Shown here: piece after piece, positions 1-10,000 of the stretch
How the letters are laid out: the number at the start of each line of letters is the position of its first letter
Numbering within the stretch: position 1 is the first letter of the stretch
Translations under genes and position numbers: made by a program
From: Azolla caroliniana
Taxonomy: Eukaryota; Polypodiophyta
DNA: 64,000 bases
Reading direction: 5' to 3'
Assembly: GCA_043228905.1 (NCBI GenBank)
Contig: JBHGNT010000010.1
Coordinates: forward strand, 9,424,001-9,488,000
The notes under the pieces: model-generated
Told to the model about the DNA's origin: nothing
What the model saw: the letters and a program-made list of their open reading frames with translations, nothing else
The model's database searches: none

Positions 1-1310
1 AATCTTCGGTGCCATAATGATGACACAGGAATATCCACCAAAAACAGGTTACCCTCTCTGAGCGTAACATGTAACGGATACAGTGAGTGTATCTTGGGTC
101 CTCTAGCAAGCAGGAGGTTCCCCCTGTGGAGTGTCCACCCTCCCGAAGAAAAACCGGCACGAATGCCGTCTTCATCTAGTTGTCCGACTGAGATCAATGG
201 CCTTGTGAGCTCGGGTACATGTCGGACATTGTGGAGTACAAGTGTAGAGCCCCCTGCAAGGTTGAGCTCTACTGTGCCGATTCCGACGATGTCACAGTGT
301 TGTGAGTTGCCGACTCGAACTGAGTCGGAGTGACGGATCGTATATTGCCGAAATTGGGATCGATGAGGAGTCACGTGAAATGACGCGCCCGAATCCAAGA
401 GCCATGTGCTCGATTCTTCAGTCGTGAGTAGAACTTCTGATCCGACTGGATTTTCTATTGATAGTATATTCGGGTCGTCCGGTAGTACATCAGCTGAGAA
501 GCTGACGTAATTGATCTCCTCATGCCGGCCACTCTTCTTGTTGTTCTTGTTCTTGAGTGCGCGGCAGTCGGCTTTGATGTGTCCGGGTTTCTTGCAATAG
601 TTGCAGATTCGGTTATCCCGTGACTGGCTCCGTCTTCGCTGATTGTTCGGCGGCCGTGAGGAATCTCGTCCTCGTATGTTCGATCGGTCTGTCGAACCTT
701 GTACTACGTAGGCGTCGTCTGTTGAGTCTTTGGCGAAAGACTTTCTCCGAGCTGCTTCGGTCAGGATTGCGCTCGTGACTTCGGAGTATTTAACAGCCGT
801 GGTTGACGCGTTGCACACGGTTGTGACGAAAGTTTCCCATGATGGGGGAAGGCTGCTCATGAGTATCATTGCTCTGAGTTCATCCTCGATTGTCGTCCCC
901 TGTGACGAGATTTGGGAGCTTATGCTTTCGTACTCATTGAGGTGTGCTTGGACCGAGTCGGATTCTTTCATCCGCAAGTTGTAGAGGCGCCGGATCAGAA
1001 ACATCTTCGTTGCGGCGACCTTCTTTTCGTAAGTGTCCGACAGTGTTTTCCACAGTTCGAATGCTGTCGTACACGATTGCACCGTGAAGTATACCGATTC
1101 CGATAGGTGCATCCGAATCGTGGCGCGGACGATTCTGTCCAGCTTCTGCCACTCAATTGGTTTGTATCCTTCTGGAGGTTCTTCATTTTCGATGGGATCG
1201 ATTTGCCCCTTGACTATGAGATAGTCCTGCATTTGCTCCTTCCAGAAGTTAAAGTTCGATCCATCGAACTTTCGTAGACTCATTTCTGACGAGCCGGATG
1301 TTGATGCCAT
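1..1310 (-). CDS. Copia element H: gag-protease part of the polyprotein (runs off the window)
   Basis: Reading from an ATG at 1310 on the minus strand I find no stop before the window edge (about 436 codons). The N-terminal ~200 residues are a Copia gag (retrotran_gag/UBN2-like). A CCHC zinc knuckle (CNYCKKPGHIKADC) lies near residue 234, and the aspartic protease motif WLLDSGASFH near residue 305. The frame ends at the window edge in a pre-integrase motif (SLWHRR). Gag packages the RNA and protease cuts the polyprotein. The frame is undamaged here, unlike most other elements in the window, so this copy may be young. Integrase, RT, RNase H and the 3' LTR lie outside the window. Confidence 0.88.
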   Translation of the reverse strand, partial: MASTSGSSEMSLRKFDGSNFNFWKEQMQDYLIVKGQIDPIENEEPPEGYKPIEWQKLDRIVRATIRMHLSESVYFTVQSCTTAFELWKTLSDTYEKKVAATKMFLIRRLYNLRMKESDSVQAHLNEYESISSQISSQGTTIEDELRAMILMSSLPPSWETFVTTVCNASTTAVKYSEVTSAILTEAARRKSFAKDSTDDAYVVQGSTDRSNIRGRDSSRPPNNQRRRSQSRDNRICNYCKKPGHIKADCRALKNKNNKKSGRHEEINYVSFSADVLPDDPNILSIENPVGSEVLLTTEESSTWLLDSGASFHVTPHRSQFRQYTIRHSDSVRVGNSQHCDIVGIGTVELNLAGGSTLVLHNVRHVPELTRPLISVGQLDEDGIRAGFSSGGWTLHRGNLLLARGPKIHSLYPLHVTLREGNLFLVDIPVSSLWHRR

Positions 1311-1887
1311 CAAATTTGGTTTCGGTTGACGAAGCTCGGTTCGGAGTTGACTACGAATCTTGTTGGAGTGCAGCCTGTTGGCTCACCCGATATCGTTCTA
1401 GTCGGATTTGAACCCGAGTCGGTTCGGCTTCGGATATATGTATTGTTGAACTTGCTCGAATTGACTACGGTAACCTGAGGGACAGAACCGACTGGTCTTC
1501 CCGAATGTCGCCGAGTCGGAGTGAGCCCGGTTCGCTTCGGATATATATGCCGAATACCGATTATTGAAACCGATTATCTGGACCGATTCGGCTTCGGGTG
1601 ACTGCAGCGACGAGAGAGACGGATCCGACTGATCCTCCCGAATGTCGATCAGCCAGATGAAGCACGAATTTGGGTTGTTGTCAAAGTTGCACAAGGGGAT
1701 TTCACCTCGAGCGGTTACGATCACAAGGGACAGAGTACAACCTGCTGGCTTACTCCAAGCAAGGGGATCTAACGCGATGAGGTGCAAACCTCGTTTTTGT
1801 TCTTCTTCTCTCTTTCTTCGAATGACGCAGGAAACCGAATGCAGAGACGACGGCCGACAGCGGATTGAAGGACCGACTACTGTGCAG

Positions 1888-1899
1888 GCTCTGATACCA
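1888..1899 (-). promoter_or_regulatory. Primer-binding site of Copia H (initiator tRNA-Met type)
   Basis: On the minus strand the sequence reads TGGTATCAGAGC, the standard plant Copia primer site complementary to the 3' end of initiator methionine tRNA. It lies 2 nt inside the LTR edge and about 580 nt upstream of the gag ATG. Confidence 0.85.
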
Positions 1900-1901
1900 G
1901 A

Positions 1902-1987
1902 TGTTGGAAGCAATGTCGTCAGTGCGGAAGATCTTGAAGCACTCGATTCCTGTTTATTCCCTGTGTATGACAGAATGTAGGTCGTTG

Positions 1988-2019
<32 letters not shown>

Positions 2020-2178
2020 CACAAAAGACTCTTTATTTCACAAAGCAATAATACAACAACCAACCTCACAAAGAGGTTACAAGGTCACTATATATAGTGA
2101 CCGACTTAGGGCAACTACCCTTTATGCTAATTACATAAATGGCCGAAACGGGATGGTGTGAATACGTCCATTATACAC
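1902..2178 (-). repeat. 5' LTR of Copia H (outer edge approximate)
   Basis: The inner edge is set by the primer site at 1888-1899. On the plus strand the LTR opens with TGTTGGAAGC at 1902. The outer edge is uncertain and is placed near 2178, where the upstream fragment loses its frame. It contains an (AG)n tract at 1993-2019 and a TATATATA box at the centre of a perfect 20-bp palindrome (2083-2102). The partner LTR lies outside the window, so LTR divergence and target duplication cannot be checked. Confidence 0.6.
1993..2019. repeat. (AG)n microsatellite in the LTR of Copia H
   Basis: About 13 uninterrupted AG units. Other LTRs in this window also carry a dinucleotide tract, so it is probably part of the LTR design and not a chance expansion. 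Confidence 0.9.
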
Positions 2179-2771
2179 ATGTATTCGACACCAAACTCCT
2201 ACCATAGAAAATTGGCAACCTAGCAAGTAATGTTTCTTTATTCTCACTTGAATTCAATACCACCTCATAGAAACCACGTGGGCCAACATACACATCCTCT
2301 ACACAATCCGCATGCAAGACACCACGCAGCCATTGTTTGACCCAATGAAGGGGGGGTATTTTGCCAATAAAAAAAAGCATCACTCCTCTATCATAAAATG
2401 CAGAAAAAGATGACAAATACTCTTTTGTATCCACCTCAACCTTAAAAATATCTTCCGCATCAAACTCTGAAGCAATTTTAGCATTTTCTTTCATGCAATC
2501 CTCCATCAAAGCATTAGCCATGCATCTCAAATAAATCCCAATGTGCATCATCTTTAAAGTTAACATCACTATGCATTGCATCAGCATATGACATGTTAAC
2601 CTCGTCTTCCACACGTTTGGGTCTTTTCATTGCATTGCTTACATCTTTATCAGTAATCTGCGGACCCATTGATTTTGACGTCCCTTGTATATCCATTGAC
2701 ATTGACGTACCTGTATCAAAAGTAGGTAGTAATAAAGACATACCAGGATTTATATTGTTTGTCATAGCCAT
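2171..2771 (-). pseudogene. DUF4283-like retroelement protein fragment with a frameshift
   Basis: Two overlapping minus-strand frames (2771-2514 and 2614-2171) read as one protein if a frameshift near 2520 is allowed. The downstream part has the spacing of a DUF4283 domain: a PPLHWVKQWL helix, then GFYEVVL, then LLARLPIFYGRSLV. DUF4283 is usually found at the N terminus of plant LINE-associated or zinc-knuckle proteins. The domain breaks off where Copia H begins, so that element probably inserted here. No zinc knuckle, endonuclease or RT follows. The family call rests on motif memory only. Confidence 0.45.
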
Positions 2772-2921
2772 CGAGTGTAGACCACCATAGAATCAGGTCA
2801 ATCTTGGTAGGAAGCCCCTAAGAGAGGATGAACTCTATCTCGACTGGTAGCCCCCAAAGCCCGCGATAGTAATTTGAGCACTGCTTCACTCTCGAAAATC
2901 TGTTCACAACATGCTATATCG

Positions 2922-2954
2922 CGTTGGAAAGGTCTCCGAAAGAGCTTTCCAACG
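2922..2954. repeat. Perfect 10-bp inverted repeat (hairpin)
   Basis: CGTTGGAAAG at 2922-2931 is repeated inverted as CTTTCCAACG at 2945-2954, with a 13-nt loop. Purpose unknown. Confidence 0.8.
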
Positions 2955-3042
2955 ATTATTTGCACACATGATTCTGATAAACAGAACAAAAGATATGAAC
3001 AGAACGCTCAGTTGCACTCCTCCTCCTATCAAGCTTCTCCTC

Positions 3043-3066
3043 CTCTCTCTCTCTCTCTCTCTCTCT
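3043..3066. repeat. (CT)n microsatellite
   Basis: About 12 CT units, preceded by TCC repeats. Confidence 0.9.
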
Positions 3067-6000
3067 ATGTATACCTTCTTGATAGGAACACTCCTTCATA
3101 CCTCCATCCATTGCTTGCTTGATAACTCCATAACAAGATTATATACATGCTTCCACATTAGTCAGTCCACTTCACACACAACATCCGACCAAGACACCTT
3201 GAGTGCCTACACAAAGAAGGGCTAGTAGAGGATGAATATCACTTGCTTTTTACATGCTCTACATATAGTGCAATTTGTGAAAGCTATGATGATTTTAAGA
3301 CGGGGTGATGACTTGAGTATCATACTAAAGAGAACACCTAGAAGGTTGAGCCCATATGTGTATGCTTTATTCACACACTGAGACTTGGTGCTTCAAAGTA
3401 TGAATATCCCTTCTTAGGAAGGAGACACGCATCAAATAACTTTTGTACATAGGTCCCATGGGTCAATATTGACCTCTCTATGGATGTGAAAAAATATCTA
3501 TCTATATCCTCTCCCTTTTATAGGCCTCATGAGCACCTCATGCAAACAAAAAAAATAACTCTCTTTTTTAGCATGTAACTCTCTCATTTTGTGTCCTTCT
3601 TATCATACATTTGTTGTATCCTTCAACCTTCTATATATATCTAGTTTGACTTCTTTCCTCATGTACGCTTCCCGCATCATGACACCGTTAACATGCTTGT
3701 AATTAGTTGGAGTTTACAAATCTTGACAGTGATTACAAAATATGAAAGGAGCTAAAACTTGAAAGGAAAAAACACTTAGTATAATCTAAATAAATATGTG
3801 TGGGTTAGGTTGCATCATTGACTTTAATTGAATGCAATTACAAAAGAGGGGGCGAGTACCCTGAAGTTTTTTAATTCTAGTAAGATGAGTACGAGAAATA
3901 TGAAAAATTATTGACAATTGTATAAATCTTATACATAGGGTGGCCATCATTGTTGAATTGACCAAATCAAAGGATTTTGAACTTGTACGTCATCGTATTA
4001 TGTGTATTGTATCGAGGCAACAAATCAAAACCACGATACCGACATTTTTCTAGAATCTCACATGACACACATCAACGTTCTCACAATTAACTGTAAAGAG
4101 TAATCTTAGATTATTTAGCTCCCAAACATAGAACCTTCATGAGCTCACCATTGAGATTGAGAGACAAACAAGAAATATATGTGCTACATCTTGTATAGAA
4201 ATCTCCATCTCATTACACCAACTTCCACCATAGGGATATATGGGTAAAGAAACCTAGGGCGAATAACCCACGACTTGTTTCTAATTATTGGATACGAAAC
4301 CATGGCCTTGGAATCATACTCTATATATGTTGCATGCATGGTCTTCGAGTAAGAAAAGCATATGATTAATTTCAAATCAATTAAAGGGCCCTCGTAATAT
4401 GAAAAAATACACACTTATCAACATGTTCTATAGTAGAAAAAGTAAACTACTTTATATTTTAAAATTCAACCACAATATTATTATTTACCTATAATCATAC
4501 CCATTTCCTGTTTACGCAACATTTTAGTATGAATCAAATTAATTGCCATGTAGACAACCATGCTCATAATCATGTCGATAATGTTCGATGCCATTTCCTA
4601 TCATAGTTTTCGTGCCAAATTGCATTATAAAAATAACCTTGAGATGTTATAATTTGACACATTTGATAATAATAAATGTTGTTCGATAGCAATCAATGCA
4701 AACACCATGTGAATGATAAAGTCCACAATTGTTCACCGACTTTTGACATTTGCTCTAATAACTTTATTCAATATATTGGAAGGCAGACTACTTGACGTTT
4801 TGACAATGAGTGATAATCTCCAAACTATGACTTGGGTACTTTTAATATGTGGTGGGGTACTATGGATATATTACCCCACTTACATGGATATTAAATATTA
4901 TGTTTCAGTATCTTGTGGCAAAAAATAATGGGTCATGGAAAACATTTGGATTCAATAAAATTGATGTTTTTTCGCAGGGATACACGATTTAACTGGAACA
5001 CATTTTATATACACTTCACAAAACGCCAAGAATATTTCATTTGATGCTTTGGCGAAACTTAATGCTAGTTACCAGCCCCCATGTATCGTACCTTTTTCTT
5101 TACTTAGATAGACAAGCCTTTTTACATTGGTGCGAAAGGGAAATGGAATCTCTGTGATTGAAGTTTGAAATGACAAAACTTTTAATGCATAATAAATATA
5201 CATATGATGCAACTCCAAACATAATCAAATATGCTCATGAGTCTATTTATATACACATTACGTAAAACCCATGCATGTTGGGTTTTTTGTTATCATCTAC
5301 TCCTATTTGATGTTTGAGGCATACTTCTATCGATGTTGGGTTCATATTAAGATAATTTTAATTGCAAGGAGGGATTTTTTTTGTTATTGTTACTAAGATT
5401 CTATTCATGCTTACACAATCTAACTTAAACATACCATACAAATTTGTTCATTTCACCATTAGTTGAAACACAAGGTCTTTTGAAATAAACGTAATGTGCC
5501 CAATGCACTCTATAGAACTTAGCGAATGAACAACTAATTATGACGCTATCCAATACATATGCCATCAATAAAAAGGTAAAAACAAGCTCATGAATGAAAT
5601 GAGTGATCTCGAGACACGCTACAACACGGTTAAACTATTTCTTTTTTGACATGTGATGAGTTAATATCTAATTGGGATGATTGATCCCTAGAGGTTTTTT
5701 ACCCAAACAATTTCATGTAAAGCTCAAACTTCGTACACAAATGCTTTAGCAACATGGCCACGACACACTTTATTTATAAATTCTTGCACAAAATAGATTG
5801 CTGACCTCTGATGTTGTTGCACACAAGTTTGCATTTGGGAGTTAGTTCCAATTGCATGGTTTTAGTAATAATATCCCCGAGCATGTGATTGTGTATTTTT
5901 GTGTTACATTTGAATGTTTTTCATAAGTTTGACTTTATAAATTGTGTGTGGAAGAAACAAAGTTCATCATTGACCTTTGTGTTAATTTGTTTACTTTACT

Positions 6001-6320
6001 TAATATAGACAAGCCTATTGTCTTTAGGCCGGATTTGAAGTCAATATAGCCAAAAACAAGTATGATATTTCTAATAACATGAGATTTACGAGCAGAGACA
6101 ACGACTTATAATGTCATGCTTCATCTCCCTGAGCTCATATTTAGTTGAGAGTACAAAATTGTTTCCTTGTAGACATGGGAGGAGGAATGAATGCGACAGA
6201 GTGCATTACAACGAGAGCGGCGCATGCATGCATGAATGATCATGAACAAAAAGAAGAAAAGAAGAAAACAAGAGGTGACTGTGAGAGGCTAGGGGACACC
6301 AGTGATGTAATGTGTGTATA

Positions 6321-6342
6321 GGGTAGGGTAGGGTAGGGTAGG
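6321..6342 (+). promoter_or_regulatory. G-quadruplex-type motif, (GGGTA)4GG, upstream of the S-acyltransferase gene
   Basis: Four GGG runs separated by TA, a standard intramolecular G-quadruplex pattern with short loops. It lies about 750 bp upstream of the start codon. It is not the plant telomere repeat (TTTAGGG). A regulatory role is inferred from position only. Confidence 0.55.
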
Positions 6343-6479
6343 ACCCATAGTCTTTTTCGAAGAGGCACCAAATGGAAGCTATACTGGCGTGTGGTGAGTC
6401 TGGGATTGGCCGGGCACGGGAAGCTTGAGGCCTTGTGTGGCTAGCGAGGCAAGACTTCTGCCGGAGTTCTCGCTTCATA

Positions 6480-6592
6480 TCAACATTATATACATAATAC
6501 GTACATATATTATTATGTATATACATATATATATATGTATACGTGTGTAAATGGCCGTCATGTATATGTACATTGTATGCATTATATACATA

Positions 6593-6625
<33 letters not shown>
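6480..6625. repeat. Alternating TA/AC tracts ending in (AC)n upstream of the S-acyltransferase gene
   Basis: TATATAC-type imperfect palindromes (6480-6593) run into an (AC)n tract of about 15 units (6594-6625). Such alternating purine-pyrimidine DNA can form hairpins or Z-DNA. It lies about 450-590 bp before the start codon. Confidence 0.8.
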
Positions 6626-6628
<3 letters not shown>

Positions 6629-6659
6629 GAGTCCACCTAAAAAAAAAGTGTGTGAAAGA

Positions 6660-7069
6660 AACCCCCCCCTCCATAGCATAGCTTTCTTCTCTGTCTCTCG
6701 CTGATGCTGGCTCACCATAATCCCAAATCCTCAGTTATGGAACCTCAAACCCTAATTCCCCAACCCCTGCCTACCTGACGCCTCCAGGTAATTCCGTTTT
6801 TTTTTTCTTTTTCTTAGCTTCTCTCTCGGTCGCTCGCTCGCTTTCTCTACTGTCTCGTGGTGGCATGTTACACACATACACTTCCAACCAAGCTTTGCAA
6901 ATAATTTTCGGGCATATAGCTATGGAACCCTACATGATGGTTTGAATCTGTCTTGCACAGGCTGCATATCTATCTATTCTGTGCTGTGTATGCAGAGGAC
7001 AGTGTTTGAATTGCATGGTTATGTGCTCCATTTGATCCCTGCAAAAATAAACATTATTGGCTTGGTCAG
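6660..7069 (+). promoter_or_regulatory. Probable 5' UTR and UTR intron of the S-acyltransferase gene
   Basis: A pyrimidine-rich stretch (6681-6706) is followed by CTCCAG|GTAATT at about 6788, a good splice donor followed by a T-rich intron start. Good acceptors occur at CTTGCACAG (6960) and at TTGGTCAG, directly before the ATG at 7070. Plant PAT genes often have UTR introns, but the exact choice cannot be made from sequence. No clear TATA box is seen. Confidence 0.4.
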
Positions 7070-10000
7070 ATGGTGCGCCGCCATGGCTGGCAGCTTCCTG
7101 CTCACACATATCAGGTCAGTCAGTTTCTTAGAAAGTATTGTATCACTAGTTTAAGATATTTATGAAGGATAATGAAATAAAGACTACAATCTGTACAATG
7201 CTATCCTGAGACGTTTCTAATCAACATTGTACTGCAAGAGGCTTTTCCGAGAAAAATAATGCATCTTGAACGAAACTGTAGCTTGGACGTTGGGAACTTG
7301 GGTGGTCTACGAAATCAGACCAAAACAGATGTGAAAGTCAACCCTCAGACATAGCTTGTATATGTAGGCTCTAGTGATTTGCTATCAAGCCAATGTTTCA
7401 CACTGGAAAACATAGGAATCACTTCCTGGACATCTGAAAATGGGATTATAGTAAAGGCTGGGATTAATTGTTTGGATGTCAGGAGATGGGAGGTATATTC
7501 CTGTAGAAATTTCAGAGATAGGTACTTCCGTATCATTAGATATTTGGATGAGCATAATCTATGCAATATTGAAGGTCTGGAAAATATCTGTGTGACGCTT
7601 ACGATATGACGAGATGTTGCGCAATATAAATTGATGGGGTGTTCTGCATTTCTTGCAGGTTGTGGCTATCACAGTATTCTTTCTCCTCTCAACGGCCTTC
7701 TATGTTTTTCTTGCCCCATTTTTGGGAAATAAAGGACTTCAATATGCGGCAATTGCTATTTATTCCTTAGTGGTAATGTACTTTACCTAGAGATTGGTCG
7801 AATACAAGTCTGCCACACATCTAAAACAATGTTTTAAATTACAGGCCCTAGCAGTGTTTCTACTCTATGTTAGATGTACAGCTATCGATCCGGCTGACCC
7901 GGGAATACTAGATTCTAATTGGAAGCTTGCAGCCAAAGAGGATAAAGGATCTCTAGACAATTCTTCATTAGCATTTACAGGGATTGGACCATCTCTGGAA
8001 CCATCTGCGTCTGGAAGGAGCTCATTGGCACCACATCTCGAGAAGCAAGCAAACCAATGCTCTGATAGTGGCATAGAAAATAGACACAGCCATGTTTCCC
8101 TGCTATCTTTGTGCCTAGGGTGCACACTAGGATGGCTTGTGAAAAGCGACAACTGTAAGAAGGATACTATTGAACTGCAGACCGCTCATGATGAAGATGT
8201 ATTATTTTGCACACTTTGCAATGTGGAGGTAATATCCTTACTTCTATACGAATTAAATCCCAAAAAGTATAGGTACCATTCCTCCTATTTTCTAAGTTTT
8301 TTTTCATTTTTGGAGCGCAGGTACGTAAGTTTAGTAAACATTGTCGAAGTTGTGATAAATGTGTAGATGGCTTCGACCACCATTGTCGAGTATGTACCGT
8401 GCTATATTGATACTCCTTGATTTGAGCATTTATTTGTTACCTTTGTATTATGCATGTCTCTAAGTCGGAAACCTTACCTCTTTTTCAGTGGCTGAACAAC
8501 TGTGTTGGGAGGAAAAATTATGTTACTTTTGTCTCTCTCATGGCCACATGTCTTGTGATGGTAAGATGATATATTCTTCTATTGGAAATCTAAGATGTAT
8601 GGTCCATTTGTTAAAGTGCTGCTAATTTTTATCTTTGTGTGTGTTTGTGATTGAAATACACCAACAATCATGATTTTGAGTTTGTGGATATTTGTGATTT
8701 ATCTTGAACAAAGGGAGAACGATGGGCTTTAATTATCCTGAGTGGTGGGAGATAGATGTTGGGTTGTCACAAGCTTGTCAACTCATACGTCTTTTTTTTA
8801 TGGTTGTGGATGTAATCTCCTTTACCTAGACAAGGAAATTTGGCAATAAAACTTTCATTGCTAACAAGTGAAACTCAATTATGTGTTAGGATATTCATAA
8901 ATAAGGTAGGGAATCCATGAACAACAACTTTTTCACATTTGCTCAAAATATTTTATATCCATTTAATATTACTGATTATAATATTTCTATTTTGAAAAGT
9001 AAGAGGCAAGTTAATAAATTAGGATGACATCTTAACATCCTGTCAATGTCATCTAATGAAGGCATTGTAATGTGCCTAAGCAACTGTCGTTCGCCAGAAT
9101 AGAATGCTTGCTCTCAATCGAGGAGGTGTCCTTATCAAATCTAGAATTGATAATGCGTTATTTGGAAGGCCTGGTAAGATGGCGTCCTGATTTAGAATCT
9201 ATAAGTAATGCTGGTAGTTTGAGTTTATGGTTTTGTATTTGTTGATGATATAAGCATCAGGAGATTGTTACAGCTCTCTTTCTAAAACCACTTGTTACTT
9301 GGAGAAACAAAGGCATTGTTGTGTGACGAGAATTGACATTTCTTTTGCTTTGTTTTTGGAAATGATTTTCAAAACTTCAAAATGCCTGTTTATCTTCTTG
9401 CCTTAAGCCACCAACTCTCATGCATGTTCTTGGTTGTTGCTTTCACTCCACTTATGATATGTACCAAGCCTGCAAGGGCATGATCTTGTTTCAAGGGTGG
9501 TGCAACTGAAATATATCCCCTGGAAGGAAAGGAAGGCTATGCTAGATGATGTTCTTGGAGGAGATGATCATCACGATAATGGAAGATCTCAGACAGATAG
9601 GGAGTCTGCGTAATGAGGATTCACTTCTTAGTGAAGATATGTCCAGAGATGACCTAATTTACTCTTTAATTAGGGATTGAGAACATTTGTGAACCTCGAA
9701 CAAAAGAACACCAAAGTTGTAGTCATTCATGACTGTTTCAGTATGTTTCTCTGATTGAATAGTGGAGGCATGCTCAAAAGTCCCCTGAGGGTTGGGCAGC
9801 AGATTCCAGTAACCTCCATGGGATGAACAAGCCTTAAGGTGTAGTTCTAAATGAGTAGGTAGCAATCCCAAAATCCACTGCTATTAGGATACTTGGTGCT
9901 AAGACGTTGCACTTAGTTAATATATATCAACGTATATTTGGGGTCATATTTTGTCATTTATTTGGTGGCCAAAATCTCATTCTACATTTTCCATTTCAAT

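Larger units (their letters stand above)
2772..6300. other. AT-rich intergenic region, no gene recognised
   Basis: About 3.5 kb of AT-rich DNA. All open frames are short and look random. It holds a (CT)n run at 3043-3066 and a hairpin at 2922-2954. I see no retroelement domain, terminal repeats or RNA gene. Confidence 0.6.

Noticed and set aside
1398-2069. 223-codon minus-strand open frame
   Set aside because: Covers the Copia H leader and microsatellite (LSLSLSLSL run); no domain, and it lies upstream of the real gag start.
6321-6342. Possible interstitial telomere repeat
   Set aside because: Unit is GGGTA, not the plant TTTAGGG or TTAGGG repeat; only four units.
6206-6718. 170-codon minus-strand open frame upstream of the S-acyltransferase gene
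   Set aside because: Made mostly of translated microsatellites (VCVCVCVC); promoter region.
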